The translations under genes were made by a program, and so were the position numbers. A stretch of DNA of 37,640 bases from positions 1-37,640 of the IMG/VR virus record IMGVR_UViG_3300042340_000042; one strand, 5' to 3'. The notes under the pieces are model-generated. The model saw only the letters and a list, made by a program, of their open reading frames with translations, had not been told where the DNA came from and made no database searches. Source of the DNA: a virus. Shown here one piece after another: positions 18,359-27,947 of the stretch; position 1 is the first letter of the stretch, and each line of letters opens with the position of its first letter.

Positions 18359-21252
18359 TATTTTTCTCCTGTTATTGAGGTGACTGCGCCAGCAGCAGTG
18401 CGTGGGAGGATTCTACCATATTGCAATGCCCAAGCCGAATTAGTTTGAGATGGGCCTTGTTGCGCCCGTTCTAACGCATTAGCAAACGCTTCAGACGACA
18501 TTAGCTCTTTGGATAATTGGTCTGCAATAGACTTATCCGCAACTTTTATTAAAGATGAGTGAACCCATTTAGCTACTGAAGCCCAAGTAGTTAATGAAAA
18601 CGGCGTAGCTGGCGTTGATTTTGTAGCTAGTTTAGCAGTGCCTTCGTCGGCTTTAAGCCCGCGTTCCGCTAATAAATTAAACTTTCTTTGGTCGTTAATA
18701 GTTGTCATTATGTCTTCTACCGCGCGTTTAACTTGAGGCTTACCCTCAGTCAAATTATCCAATGTTTGCGCGGTGTCATAAGGATGTTTGGGTGTAGCTT
18801 TTTTAATGTCTTCAATCATTGATTGAACGTGCGCAGTATCTTTGTAATCCGCCAGTTTAGCTGCGCCTTCTTCTTTACCATAAGTAGCCTTTAGAAGCGT
18901 AGCAATACGCGAATTTTCAAGCGCTTTAGCCGTTTTATCACCTGCTCTTTCAACGCCTGCGGTAATAGGCTCAAACGCATTGCTAATGACTTGACGTGCT
19001 AATTCTGGTTTAGCTTCAGGTGTTAATTTGTGCAGTATGCGCCCCATTACGCGAGCGTCAGCGTTAACCGCTACTTTAGCTAAATTTTCCGCATCAGTTG
19101 CACCACTTAAATCTTTGGCTGATTTGCCAATAATGCGCTGTTGGTTTGCAACCGATTCATCTACTACTTTAGGGATTGCTTTAACTTGTTCGCCAAGCGC
19201 CGCTTGACTTCCTTCAACCTGTTTCATGCCGCGCATAATTTCAACAAGTCTATTTTGAATACCAAGACCCGTAGAATCTAACGTTGCCAACGCTTCACGA
19301 TTATCTTTTAAAAACTTTTCAGGTGATTTACTTCCCTGCACAACCTCATTGTTAAACTTACCTTCAACGCCGGTTTTAATCGCCTGCATTGCTTCTGGGT
19401 CGTTACCAAACGCCCGCATATAGTCAGTTGCATGGTCAGGGTGAAGAAACTTATCGGCTACCTCAGAAGGGTTAATTTGAGGCCGAGCAAGTGTATTCTC
19501 ACGCGTTAGCTTATCTACCATACCTTCACGATACGGCTGCGCCACTGTTGTTCTATAAAGCTCATTGGCTTTATTAAACATAGCTTTCGCTTCTTCTGGC
19601 GCGTGTTGAGCTATAGACGCGTCAATACCTTCTTTTAACTTATATAAATTAGCGCGTGTCAGATTAGCGCTAGTGTCAGAATTTCCTTCGATACTTCTAA
19701 TATCTTCTAACACGGCAGACCGTAAAGCATGAATATCTTGTAGCGTTCCACCATAAGGTAAATCCGCCGATACGGGCTTCATTGGCCTACCTTTAGCGTC
19801 TAATAGTATCGGCGCTTCACTCTCTTTAGCTTTAAACACGTCTAAGGCTTCGTGAACTTTAGGTGCAATTTTAGGGTCAATAGCAGTAGAAACTTTATTT
19901 TTAATCTTTTCTGCTTTATCAAGTAAAGGTTGAAAGCTAAAAGGGGCAGGCGCTAAATCGTAAGCCTGTTGATATAGCGGGCTTACCGCCGCTTTAGCTT
20001 GGCTTTCAAGCGCTTCTTTGCGCCCTATAATAGCTTCACCAAGCGGACGTTGCGCAGGTTGTGCAACGCTTCCTTCTAACGCTTGTTTTTGCTGCTGTAT
20101 TGCCCCTTGCTGTGTTTCTGCCTGCCGTAATAGCTCTGCTGTACGCGCCGCTTTAGTGTCCTCAAGAGCGCCTTTTTGTGCAATTTGTGCATCTCGCACG
20201 TTCTGATATGGCGCGTTAACGCTAACTCCACTAACAGGCATTTCACCTTGATGAACAGCGTTAAGCGAGCTTTGCGCTTGATTAACTCTTGACGCTAATG
20301 CTTCTGCTTCGGCGTCGCGTTTAAGTATCCAAGAGCTAGGGTCAACTTTTTCTTCGGATGCTCTAATAGACGCAGCTATTTCAGGAGAATCCATAGTTAC
20401 TGCAAGCTGCTCTGGAGTCAGTCCTTTGTTACGCAAGCGGTCAATTAACCCGCCCATTGTATCTTTACCTCCTGCTAAAGACTCCAGTTTTCTGTTTAGT
20501 ATTGCTTCACGCCCTGCTTTAGTCACAGGTTCTGCAACCTTACCTAAAAACCGTCCAACAGGCGCAAGAGTGGCCGACGCGCCCCCAATTCCAGCGCCAA
20601 GTCCAGTATCTAATACCCCCATGTTATTCTCTGGCGCAATAACTTGGCCTGTAACGCCTTGCGTAGTTGCGCCGCCTAGTGTTCTGTAGCCTAAATCTTT
20701 AGCGAAATCACCTTCAACGACGTTTTTAGTACCGCCGTATTTAAGCGCGGTAGTTAACTTTTCAGGTATGCCAGATTTACCGGCGAGCCCTAAAACCTTA
20801 GCTCCTTCGCCAACGGCTTTTCCAAGAACGCCTCCAACAGGAAGGGTGGCAATTGATTCGCCGACTACTTGGCCAACACCAAAAGGAACGCTTTTCGTAT
20901 CCGCCCCTAACCCGCTTAGTTTAGCTTCAATAGCCGCTTTGTAGTCTTGCGCAGTTGAAGTTTGATTAGGGGCAATTAAAGAGCTTAAGTTTTGTTCTTT
21001 TTTGGGGAGCGCATGAACAATATCAGCTAAATTAATAGCCGTATCAGCCGCGCCTTGCGCCGCTCCAGCATAAATATTACCGATGTTTTGCCCAGTAGAT
21101 TTAAGATATTCTATGGCGTCTTGCGTAAGTGTTGGCGGCGTTTCTTCGGCAAACCGTTTAGGTACCGCCGGCAATTCTTGAGTAAAGTCTTCCCAAGGCA
21201 TATTTTTATTAGCTGGCGCTTGCGGCGCAAAATCTTCCCACGGCATAGACAT
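18358..21252 (-). CDS. Large internal virion / DNA-ejection protein, 964 aa
   Basis: The N-terminus has two PWEDF motifs (at 4-8 and 19-23 of the protein), a short repeat I associate with internal virion proteins of podoviruses. Glycine/alanine-rich amphipathic segments around 110-230 (for example GVGQVVGESIATLPVGGVLGKA) could insert into membranes, and the remainder is long charged helix, partly coiled coil. No lytic transglycosylase motif is visible. By size, position after the head and tail-hub genes and composition it is likely ejected with DNA to build a conduit through the envelope. Start at 21252 (GGAG eight bases upstream, TAATG overlap) rather than the earlier in-frame start. Confidence 0.68.
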   Translation of the reverse strand: MSMPWEDFAPQAPANKNMPWEDFTQELPAVPKRFAEETPPTLTQDAIEYLKSTGQNIGNIYAGAAQGAADTAINLADIVHALPKKEQNLSSLIAPNQTSTAQDYKAAIEAKLSGLGADTKSVPFGVGQVVGESIATLPVGGVLGKAVGEGAKVLGLAGKSGIPEKLTTALKYGGTKNVVEGDFAKDLGYRTLGGATTQGVTGQVIAPENNMGVLDTGLGAGIGGASATLAPVGRFLGKVAEPVTKAGREAILNRKLESLAGGKDTMGGLIDRLRNKGLTPEQLAVTMDSPEIAASIRASEEKVDPSSWILKRDAEAEALASRVNQAQSSLNAVHQGEMPVSGVSVNAPYQNVRDAQIAQKGALEDTKAARTAELLRQAETQQGAIQQQKQALEGSVAQPAQRPLGEAIIGRKEALESQAKAAVSPLYQQAYDLAPAPFSFQPLLDKAEKIKNKVSTAIDPKIAPKVHEALDVFKAKESEAPILLDAKGRPMKPVSADLPYGGTLQDIHALRSAVLEDIRSIEGNSDTSANLTRANLYKLKEGIDASIAQHAPEEAKAMFNKANELYRTTVAQPYREGMVDKLTRENTLARPQINPSEVADKFLHPDHATDYMRAFGNDPEAMQAIKTGVEGKFNNEVVQGSKSPEKFLKDNREALATLDSTGLGIQNRLVEIMRGMKQVEGSQAALGEQVKAIPKVVDESVANQQRIIGKSAKDLSGATDAENLAKVAVNADARVMGRILHKLTPEAKPELARQVISNAFEPITAGVERAGDKTAKALENSRIATLLKATYGKEEGAAKLADYKDTAHVQSMIEDIKKATPKHPYDTAQTLDNLTEGKPQVKRAVEDIMTTINDQRKFNLLAERGLKADEGTAKLATKSTPATPFSLTTWASVAKWVHSSLIKVADKSIADQLSKELMSSEAFANALERAQQGPSQTNSAWALQYGRILPRTAAGAVTSITGEK

Positions 21253-22715
21253 TATTGCGCTCTCCAACTAGCTGGATTAGATAAATCACCTCCAAGATAA
21301 ACATGTCCTTTGTACACTTCCCCCGGCTGAAGCGATTGAGGCTTCGCCGGTGCTTGTTGTACTGGCGGTTGCATGGGCATTTGTTGCTGTACTGGCGGTT
21401 GCATAGGCATCTGTTGTTGTACTGGGGACTGCATAGGCGCTCGACGTTGTACTGGGGGTTGCATAGGCGCGGCGACAGGAACGGAAGCACCATCTAACGC
21501 GCCGCCAACCGTGGGGCGTTGGTCTTTAGGAACTGCTGACAAAACGCCTTCAATAGCTGATTTTCTTGATGCCGCTTTTTGCGCTAAAACTTCTGGTGAA
21601 TCGTTTGGCTGGGGAAAATAAATTCTGTCCGCAGCTTCAAATTCATTAGGGTCAATTTTAGCACCTGACTCTTTACGCAGCTTAGCATGAATAAATGATT
21701 CTTTTGCTTGTTTTAATAGCTGTTCATTTACAGGTAGCATTCCTGTTGCTGCCGCGCCAATAATGGGTATATTTGTGGCGCTTTCACTAGCTTTAAGTTT
21801 CCACGGCGTATAATTAGTGCCAACTTTCTCAATAATAGCGTCAGCATCTTGCATACGAGTACCATATTCTAAAGAATTAGATGCTGCTTGGCTTAACCCT
21901 TTAGGCGCTTTATAAGTCAAATCTCCGGGCAAATTAGTGACTGGTTCGTACTCACCTGTTCTTCTGTTAAACCTACCTCTTTCACCATTTTCAAAAGTCA
22001 CCGGGGTGTAAGATGATTCACTCCCTTGATTTTGTCTGGACGCGGCAGCCAAAGCTGCGATTGCTTTTTGAGTCTCGTTACCCTGATTAGCAATAGTTTC
22101 ACGAAGAAGATTAGCTTCTTTTGCTCTTTCGTTTCTTCCTTCTTCAGATATATCAAATTGTTCGCGTTTATCCGTTCTAAGCGCGTCTGCAAGCTCTTTT
22201 TGAGTAGCTCTAGTGTATCTGTTATTAGCAATAGATGTTATTGTAGACGCAAGCTCTGGCGACGTTAACGCCATTGCGGGTGCAAGTTGTTCAAATTGGT
22301 CAGGCGTAACATTCTGAGCAACATTTTGCTCTAAAGGTTTGGCAGGTACGGTTTGAGGTTGTTCTCCACCTGTAACAAATGCCGACGTTTTATCCCACCA
22401 AGAAGGTTTTTGCTCAGGCGTTCCAGCTTGCAATGCCATTTCTTCAGGTACACGAATACCTGCTGAGTTAAACATTCGCATAGTAGCAGCCGTTTTTTCA
22501 CGCTCTGCTTTGTCCAAATCTTCTTTAGCGCCTTTTTCTTCATACGCGCCAAGAACATTGTTAAGTGCGCCAAGCACTGCGCCGCCTGTGTTCGGGACGT
22601 ACCATCCGCTAACCATTTGACCTGCTTGTTGATTAGCGCTTTGTTCTTGTAACTTACGAGCTAAAGCAATTCTATCTTTAGCACCAAGCACTTTTTCATC
22701 GTATAAACTAGCCAC
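21252..22715 (-). CDS. Probable internal virion protein with Pro/Gln repeats, 487 aa
   Basis: Largely helical; the segment AKESFIHAKLRKESGAKIDPNEFEAADRIYFPQPNDSPE (near 340-378) is a pattern I have seen in phage virion and ejection proteins. Residues about 415-460 are five imperfect 12-residue repeats of the type PMQPPVQQQM, a flexible linker. The start is best placed at GTG 22715 (protein MASLYDE): GGAGG is five bases upstream, whereas the in-frame ATG at 22736 has none and would lie deeper in the preceding gene. With the 964-aa and 99-aa proteins it probably makes the ejection set. Confidence 0.65.
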   Translation of the reverse strand: MASLYDEKVLGAKDRIALARKLQEQSANQQAGQMVSGWYVPNTGGAVLGALNNVLGAYEEKGAKEDLDKAEREKTAATMRMFNSAGIRVPEEMALQAGTPEQKPSWWDKTSAFVTGGEQPQTVPAKPLEQNVAQNVTPDQFEQLAPAMALTSPELASTITSIANNRYTRATQKELADALRTDKREQFDISEEGRNERAKEANLLRETIANQGNETQKAIAALAAASRQNQGSESSYTPVTFENGERGRFNRRTGEYEPVTNLPGDLTYKAPKGLSQAASNSLEYGTRMQDADAIIEKVGTNYTPWKLKASESATNIPIIGAAATGMLPVNEQLLKQAKESFIHAKLRKESGAKIDPNEFEAADRIYFPQPNDSPEVLAQKAASRKSAIEGVLSAVPKDQRPTVGGALDGASVPVAAPMQPPVQRRAPMQSPVQQQMPMQPPVQQQMPMQPPVQQAPAKPQSLQPGEVYKGHVYLGGDLSNPASWRAQ

Positions 22716-23007
22716 TCGCACCTCCAAATAGCCCATTCCATTTGTTTTGCAAACCGTTCATAAAGCTACCCTCGTCAGGTGTTTTAGCTTGCATCGCCGC
22801 AAATTGAGGGTCATATTGACCAAATTCATCCGCGTACTGCTGTGCGTCGCTTTTGCCAGCTTCTTTAATAGCCTGATAACCCTTACCAAGCGCTTCCGCG
22901 TTCTCCATTATGGATTGCGCTGACGGCGCGGCATTACCTCGCGGGTATTGCGGTTGGTTTCTAAGTGCAGCCACCAGCGCTGCGTGTTGGTCTTCACCTA
23001 ACATCAT
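22708..23007 (-). CDS. Hypothetical virion-associated protein, 99 aa
   Basis: A Gln/Ala-rich soluble chain, probably helical in 30-70, ending WNGLFGGASG. It overlaps neighbours at both ends (TAATG upstream, eight bases into the next gene downstream), and ATG is doubled at the start (23007 or 23004). Position between the S74-domain protein and two large ejection-type proteins suggests a small virion component. Not recognised. Confidence 0.62.
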   Translation of the reverse strand: MMLGEDQHAALVAALRNQPQYPRGNAAPSAQSIMENAEALGKGYQAIKEAGKSDAQQYADEFGQYDPQFAAMQAKTPDEGSFMNGLQNKWNGLFGGASG

Positions 23008-24965
23008 TACACTAACCCCAGCATTTCATAATTAACCATTTTAAACCCACTTGGGTGCATAACGATAGCTTCTGGCATGACTTGTTCCACTTCGTCCGCC
23101 ATAACGCCAGCAAACGGCTCACCCCACAAGTAATCCCATGTGTAAAGCCCAATGCCAAGAACGTGCGTACCAATGCGTTTAATGTTCTTTTTAAGCCTTC
23201 TGTCAGACGCCGCCGCTTTAATGCCCGCGCCGCCAAGCGCTCCCGCCGCGCCAATACCTGCGCTCATCATTTGCGCATTAGCCGCCGCTTGTGCATTGTA
23301 TAAACTTTGGTTATATTGACCTTGCGCAGTAGCCGCGCCTAACATATCCGCGCCTTGCCAGTTAGCTAGCTGTCCGGGCTGAGATACGCCAACCGCAGGT
23401 AAATTAGCCGTATTAAGTTGAGCGCCTGTTCTTAGCGCTTGCAAAATATTAAGTGGATTCTGTTGAACCGCTTGATTCTGCGCAAGTTGCTGATTACTTG
23501 CCGCGTTACTCATTTGCCCGCTTTGCAATTGCTGATTATATAATTGTGAAAGCTGCTGGTTATTTAAGTTAGCGTTAGCCATAGCAGCGTTATATTGCTG
23601 CGTTTGCGCGTTATTTGTTGACGCTTGGTTGGTTGTGTCCATACCAAAGCGTTGACCAACGGCTGTGTTTTGCGCCTGCATATCAGACAAATTTTGTCCG
23701 TATTGTTGTGCTTGCGCAGCATTTTGAAATTGTGCATTACCTTGTGCTTGGTTGTACGCTTGTTGTTGCGCCGCGTTAGCAAAGTTAGCTGAGGTGACAT
23801 TTTGACCAAATTGTTGCCCTAATGCGGCGTTAGTAAGCCCCATATTAGTTTGTGCGTTGGCGTTGTTTTGCCCTGCTGAAGCGTTAGCTAATTGTTGCGC
23901 GGTAATGTTTTGACCAAACTGTTGACCTAGTGACGTATTGCCAAATTGAGCGCCTTGAAGCCCCATCCCAAACAACCCTTGCGCCGCCGCCGTGCCTTGC
24001 CCAATCGCTTGATTTCGAGCGTCCGTGTACGCTTGTTGCTTTTGATTGTTAAAGTTAAGCATTGCGTTGTTATACGCTTCACTACCGCGCGTAATGCCTT
24101 GGTTAGCCAATTGGCTTTCCATCTTTGCTTGGCTTTGCGCAAACTGCGGGTCAAGATACTGCGTATTCGCTTTGTATAGCGCATCAACGGCTTGTTGATT
24201 AAGTAATGTTGGGTCTAGCCCTAATTTAGTTTGAATTTTATCTGAGTTGTTTAACCCCGCTCCAAGACCACTAGCCTGCTGATTAGCGCCAGATTGCGTT
24301 AAAATTCTATCCCCGTTATTATCTACAACATATTGCTCTACCCCGTTTACGGGGCCAATAGACGTTCTCATTTGACCGGCATTACTTACGCTGCCCTGCA
24401 AACCGGAGGTATCTAATCCACCGCCAACAAAGTCAGGCGCATTAACGTTTGTCGTCATGCGGTCAGCGGTAGATTCAGGGCCACCTTGAATTGCAATTTC
24501 TGGCGCAACCCCTTGCGAAATGGCTTGCTTAACTTTATCAAGCCCAGTCAACGCCATTTTAGATAAGCCTAATTGCGTAGCTTGGCTTTGATTAAATAGC
24601 TGTTGGTCGTTAGCACCTAATGTTTGAGTTTGGCTCCATTGCTGAGGGTCATACGTTTTAACAAAGTCTTTAGGCAGCCCTTTTCCCGCATAATAAGTAT
24701 CTTTTTGCTTTTGCGTTAAAGAAGACATATCAAAAGGCATACTGCCTTGAGAATCAGGTTTTGCAGGGTTTATATAAGTTACGCCAGTTGATGTGCCAGT
24801 AGGCGAGTACGCTCCTGTTTCTGCATCATAAGTAAATTGCTGTGGGCCAACTTGATTGGTCATGTTGCCATATTGCGCTGCAATAGACGCGTTTTGGTTT
24901 CCTGCTGCCGTTTGTTGCGCGGCTAATTTATAGTCTGGCGCTGGCGGAGGTGAAGGTGTGCACAT
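23007..24965 (-). CDS. Tail protein with C-terminal S74 intramolecular chaperone domain
   Basis: The last 66 residues (from S587: SDRRLKKNIKRIG, then TWDYLWGE, FAGVMADEVEQVMPEAI) match the peptidase S74/endosialidase chaperone domain, which helps phage fibres trimerise and then cleaves itself off before the Asp of the SD pair. Residues about 330-500 are extremely Gln/Asn/Ala-rich, with a recurring QQFGQN/QQYGQN motif, a likely extended helical or trimeric shaft. The N-terminus MCTPSPPPAPDYK is typical of podovirus tail proteins. GAGGAA precedes the start. It may be a fibre or ejection component; assignment of the domain is firm, the overall role less so. Confidence 0.8.
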   Translation of the reverse strand: MCTPSPPPAPDYKLAAQQTAAGNQNASIAAQYGNMTNQVGPQQFTYDAETGAYSPTGTSTGVTYINPAKPDSQGSMPFDMSSLTQKQKDTYYAGKGLPKDFVKTYDPQQWSQTQTLGANDQQLFNQSQATQLGLSKMALTGLDKVKQAISQGVAPEIAIQGGPESTADRMTTNVNAPDFVGGGLDTSGLQGSVSNAGQMRTSIGPVNGVEQYVVDNNGDRILTQSGANQQASGLGAGLNNSDKIQTKLGLDPTLLNQQAVDALYKANTQYLDPQFAQSQAKMESQLANQGITRGSEAYNNAMLNFNNQKQQAYTDARNQAIGQGTAAAQGLFGMGLQGAQFGNTSLGQQFGQNITAQQLANASAGQNNANAQTNMGLTNAALGQQFGQNVTSANFANAAQQQAYNQAQGNAQFQNAAQAQQYGQNLSDMQAQNTAVGQRFGMDTTNQASTNNAQTQQYNAAMANANLNNQQLSQLYNQQLQSGQMSNAASNQQLAQNQAVQQNPLNILQALRTGAQLNTANLPAVGVSQPGQLANWQGADMLGAATAQGQYNQSLYNAQAAANAQMMSAGIGAAGALGGAGIKAAASDRRLKKNIKRIGTHVLGIGLYTWDYLWGEPFAGVMADEVEQVMPEAIVMHPSGFKMVNYEMLGLV

Positions 24966-24977
24966 GGATATTCCTCG

Positions 24978-25439
24978 TTAAAATGTATATGTCATGTTTG
25001 CGCAAGTGTGTTTAAAGCCCATTCGCTCCCACAACTTTGCAACGCGTAAATCGGTCATCGCGCTAACATTTAGACGTTTCACTCCACGGTTGCGTAGGTC
25101 AATAAGTCCAAAGCGTACTAAATTCTTACCGATGCCTTTTCGATGTTCTTTTGTAATGTAAAGCGCGTCTTCTTGCGCTATTAAGTCCATATTGTGCATA
25201 TCGTTTGTTATATAGATTGCACAATGGCCTACTGGTTTGCCATCTAACCGCGCAACATACATGATTAAATAGCCTGCATGGCTAGCTTTCAAATATTCAT
25301 CAAGCCGCCAATTAAACGGCGAAAAGTTTATATCTTGCTTTACTAAACGCTCAAGCATTTCACTGTAATGTGCCCGAAATAACGGCTCAAATTCTTGCCA
25401 AATATCGTGGAACTTTTCTATGCTGTAAGTGTACTCCAT
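24978..25439 (-). CDS. GNAT-family N-acetyltransferase
   Basis: GNAT enzymes move an acetyl group from acetyl-CoA to an amine. The 153 residues show the fold: strand VARLDGKPVGHCAIYI (62-77), strand DALYI (90-95) running into the acetyl-CoA pyrophosphate loop EHRKGIGKNLV (98-108) and the late block AMTDLRVAKLWERMGF (126-141). It is encoded between the tail hub and tail proteins, coupled by TAATG, so it is made with virion proteins. The substrate is unknown; it might modify a structural protein or a host factor. Confidence 0.87.
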   Translation of the reverse strand: MEYTYSIEKFHDIWQEFEPLFRAHYSEMLERLVKQDINFSPFNWRLDEYLKASHAGYLIMYVARLDGKPVGHCAIYITNDMHNMDLIAQEDALYITKEHRKGIGKNLVRFGLIDLRNRGVKRLNVSAMTDLRVAKLWERMGFKHTCANMTYTF

Positions 25440-26998
25440 TATAGTACGCCTCCGCCTTCAAATACATAGTCTGTTGCATAGTAGCGAATATCAGACGTTT
25501 TACTTGATGTTCTGATTCTAAACGTGCCGTAATAGCCCATGCCCGATGCCATTTGCCAACGTGAGAACGGCATGATGTTTCCACCCCATTGTACATTGTC
25601 CCAAGTGCCAGAGTCCCAAATGCCGGCGTTGGTAGCAAGAAGGTTATAGGGTTGTGGTGGTTGAGAATCTAAATCAAAATTAAGGTTAATCTGACCGGAA
25701 AACGCAAACGCATAATCGTAGCCCATTGACACTTTAGCCATCGTCCAACGCTTAATCTGACTTTGACTGCCAAAGGCAGAAAAAGCAGGTAAAAGGTCGG
25801 TATTGATGACTTCGCCATTATCAGTTGGCCCATCCCAAAATTTAAAGACTTTGCCGCCTTGTCCGAAATACATTACGTTGTTAACAAACGCCCAACAGGT
25901 AGCATTAACGCCTGTAAAACGTGACCATGCCCCGCTAATGGTGTTCATAACGTATTGGTCAAACTGCGTTGAACTGATTGGTACGTTAATAAACAGCATA
26001 TTATTAGGTGGGCTTAACACGACTTGCCAACCGTAATTTCCTGCATACGCTACGGTTGCATCAGTAATACGTTTTTGTATTTTGTTTGTGATAGACGTTT
26101 TGACGTTAACACGGCTAGACATTAACCACTGTGACAAAGGAACTAGGCCATCTTTGTTTAGCAGTAATATGTCACCCCCGAACTTAATTGTGCAACTGCG
26201 CCCTACGGGTGAACCACCATAATACACGCCATTAAGCGACCATGTATCGGCTGACGCAGGGTTTGTTCCGCTATAGACGGCAATCTCACCTACCGTAGTA
26301 ATGACGACAAAATAGTCATCCATACCGTTACCGGCGTCAAGCGTCCATGTTTCAATCTTAGCAATACTGCCGCCATTGATAAACAAAGGTGCAAAGTCAA
26401 AAGAAGTTGCTGTGCCAGCAATCGAATCAGTCGCTAAATACCAGCATTTCATGCTGTCTTTTTGGACAAACCACGCTCTGCGATGATGCACTAAAACGCC
26501 AACAAGTAGGCTTGTGTCAACGCCTGTGATAGCGTAAGGCGTAGATACGCCCGTCACTTGTTGCCATGTTGTGCCGTTATAGAGAAGCATATAATCTTCG
26601 CCATTCACAGCAAGCGTAAATGTGCCGCCTGACGTTGATACTTGACCAAAATACCATCTAGCGTTAGAAAGCCCTGTAACAACTTCAGTTGGTGCGGTAG
26701 GTGTTTTCGCCGTTACGTTCCACACACTGCAATCGCCAGCGTCGTCAGCTACCGCAAAGACGCGCGAAACGCCGTCTTGCCCGTCATAGGTGATAAACGA
26801 TTCAATATCGCCCGCTATGCCACTTGACCACAATGTGTAGCCTTTGCGCGATTGCAATTCAGTAGGTAAGCAAAACCAGTTGTCGATGATGACCGCCTCG
26901 TTAGGCGACATTGCGGCTAATTGATTGACCGCATTCCACCCACCTATTGGCGCGGTGACAGTGACGGTACCTGAAGTTTGGCGTTTAGGACGTAGCAT
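25439..26998 (-). CDS. Tail hub / stabilisation-type protein, 519 aa
   Basis: A beta-rich protein beginning APIGGWNAVNQLAAMSPNEAVIIDNWF (16-42) and RKGY, the start pattern of podovirus tail-hub proteins related to P22 gp10 'stabilisation' proteins. Repeated strand pairs suggest a propeller-like body. Near the C-terminus IWDSGTWDNVQW echoes LWDAGIWDTAKW at the start of the 260-aa protein (31924-32706). It follows the head-completion gene, as expected for a protein sealing the portal channel. Ribosome site weak (AGG). Confidence 0.75.
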   Translation of the reverse strand: MLRPKRQTSGTVTVTAPIGGWNAVNQLAAMSPNEAVIIDNWFCLPTELQSRKGYTLWSSGIAGDIESFITYDGQDGVSRVFAVADDAGDCSVWNVTAKTPTAPTEVVTGLSNARWYFGQVSTSGGTFTLAVNGEDYMLLYNGTTWQQVTGVSTPYAITGVDTSLLVGVLVHHRRAWFVQKDSMKCWYLATDSIAGTATSFDFAPLFINGGSIAKIETWTLDAGNGMDDYFVVITTVGEIAVYSGTNPASADTWSLNGVYYGGSPVGRSCTIKFGGDILLLNKDGLVPLSQWLMSSRVNVKTSITNKIQKRITDATVAYAGNYGWQVVLSPPNNMLFINVPISSTQFDQYVMNTISGAWSRFTGVNATCWAFVNNVMYFGQGGKVFKFWDGPTDNGEVINTDLLPAFSAFGSQSQIKRWTMAKVSMGYDYAFAFSGQINLNFDLDSQPPQPYNLLATNAGIWDSGTWDNVQWGGNIMPFSRWQMASGMGYYGTFRIRTSSKTSDIRYYATDYVFEGGGVL

Positions 26999-27014
26999 TT
27001 AGTTACCTATTTAG

Positions 27015-27032
27015 GATACGAAAAACCGTATC
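27015..27032. other. Hairpin after the head-tail connector gene
   Basis: GATACG (27015-27020) and CGTATC (27027-27032) form a 6-base stem just past the stop codon at 27034. It lacks a T run on the leftward side and sits 5' of the tail-hub gene. A processing or stability role is possible. Confidence 0.4.
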
Positions 27033-27033
27033 T

Positions 27034-27942
27034 TTACGATGTAGTGTTGCCATAACCCGTATCCGGTATATTGTTCTGAGTGAGTAGTATATTTGGATAG
27101 CGTGGTGCGAGGGATAGCGTATCTGCGCCGCTCTCTGCTGCTTTCCATTTCTCCAACTCACGAGTGTAATCTTGAAGCACTGCGGTGGTGTCAAAACCTT
27201 TAATCTCAAATAATTTGAGCTTTGTACCAAGCACCATTACACGGTCTGGGAATAACGTAGTGTCAGTATCAACCGTTAAGCGTGTTTTAGGTGTTCCGTC
27301 AGCCGCTACAACCCATGCGTTAGAAACGTATTCGAAGCCCATTACTAGCACTGCGGTAGGCGCAGGCCAGATAGTGAACTTGTTACCCATCATTCTAAAG
27401 CGCATACGAGGGCCTGTCGTAACATAGCTTGCTTTAAGCCATTGCCATTCTTGGGCGTCTTTAGGACCAATAATTGACCAACGATTTGATTTATTGTATT
27501 GGGTTTTGTCTACCATCCGCGCGAAGTCGCTAGGCATTGCATACTTAGCTTGACTAAATGTAATGGTAATGCCTGTTGCAGTGGCAGTAGCAGGAATAGA
27601 AGTTGTAGCCGTTGTTGTACCAACAAAAGTGACAAAAGTGTCTTGTGACAACCCTTCGCCAATGGCCATAAAATCAGTCGATAAACCTGTTACTGACGAC
27701 AAATTGGTGATAGTGGTTGAACCTTCAGTAACGTCACCCGTATATTGATAGTAAACCGTTTCAAAACGGTATTCTGCCGCTAAGGCTTGCCAGTCACGCT
27801 CAGTTGATAGCGTGTCGCCTGTACGGTTCATCAGCGCTTGAATTTGAAGCACTTGAGGGTCTGTTGATGTCGCCACTTGCGTGGGGACAGGCAAACCTAT
27901 TTCTAAACAGACATCTTGAACATTCGTAAGTAGGTTTGCCAT
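27034..27942 (-). CDS. Head-to-tail connector / head completion protein, 302 aa
   Basis: The protein starts with a helical part (LLTNVQDVCLEIGLPVP, then QALMNRTGDTLSTERDWQAL near 32-51), holds a beta insert of about 70 residues (near 65-130) and returns to YAMPSDFARMVDKTQY (near 133-148). YxLP-x-DF-x-RM following an N-terminal helix pair is typical of tail-adaptor (gp4/tubular A-like) proteins of podoviruses. Position between capsid and tail hub genes agrees. It should attach to the portal and nucleate the tail. Confidence 0.72.
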   Translation of the reverse strand: MANLLTNVQDVCLEIGLPVPTQVATSTDPQVLQIQALMNRTGDTLSTERDWQALAAEYRFETVYYQYTGDVTEGSTTITNLSSVTGLSTDFMAIGEGLSQDTFVTFVGTTTATTSIPATATATGITITFSQAKYAMPSDFARMVDKTQYNKSNRWSIIGPKDAQEWQWLKASYVTTGPRMRFRMMGNKFTIWPAPTAVLVMGFEYVSNAWVVAADGTPKTRLTVDTDTTLFPDRVMVLGTKLKLFEIKGFDTTAVLQDYTRELEKWKAAESGADTLSLAPRYPNILLTQNNIPDTGYGNTTS

Positions 27943-27947
27943 GCATT

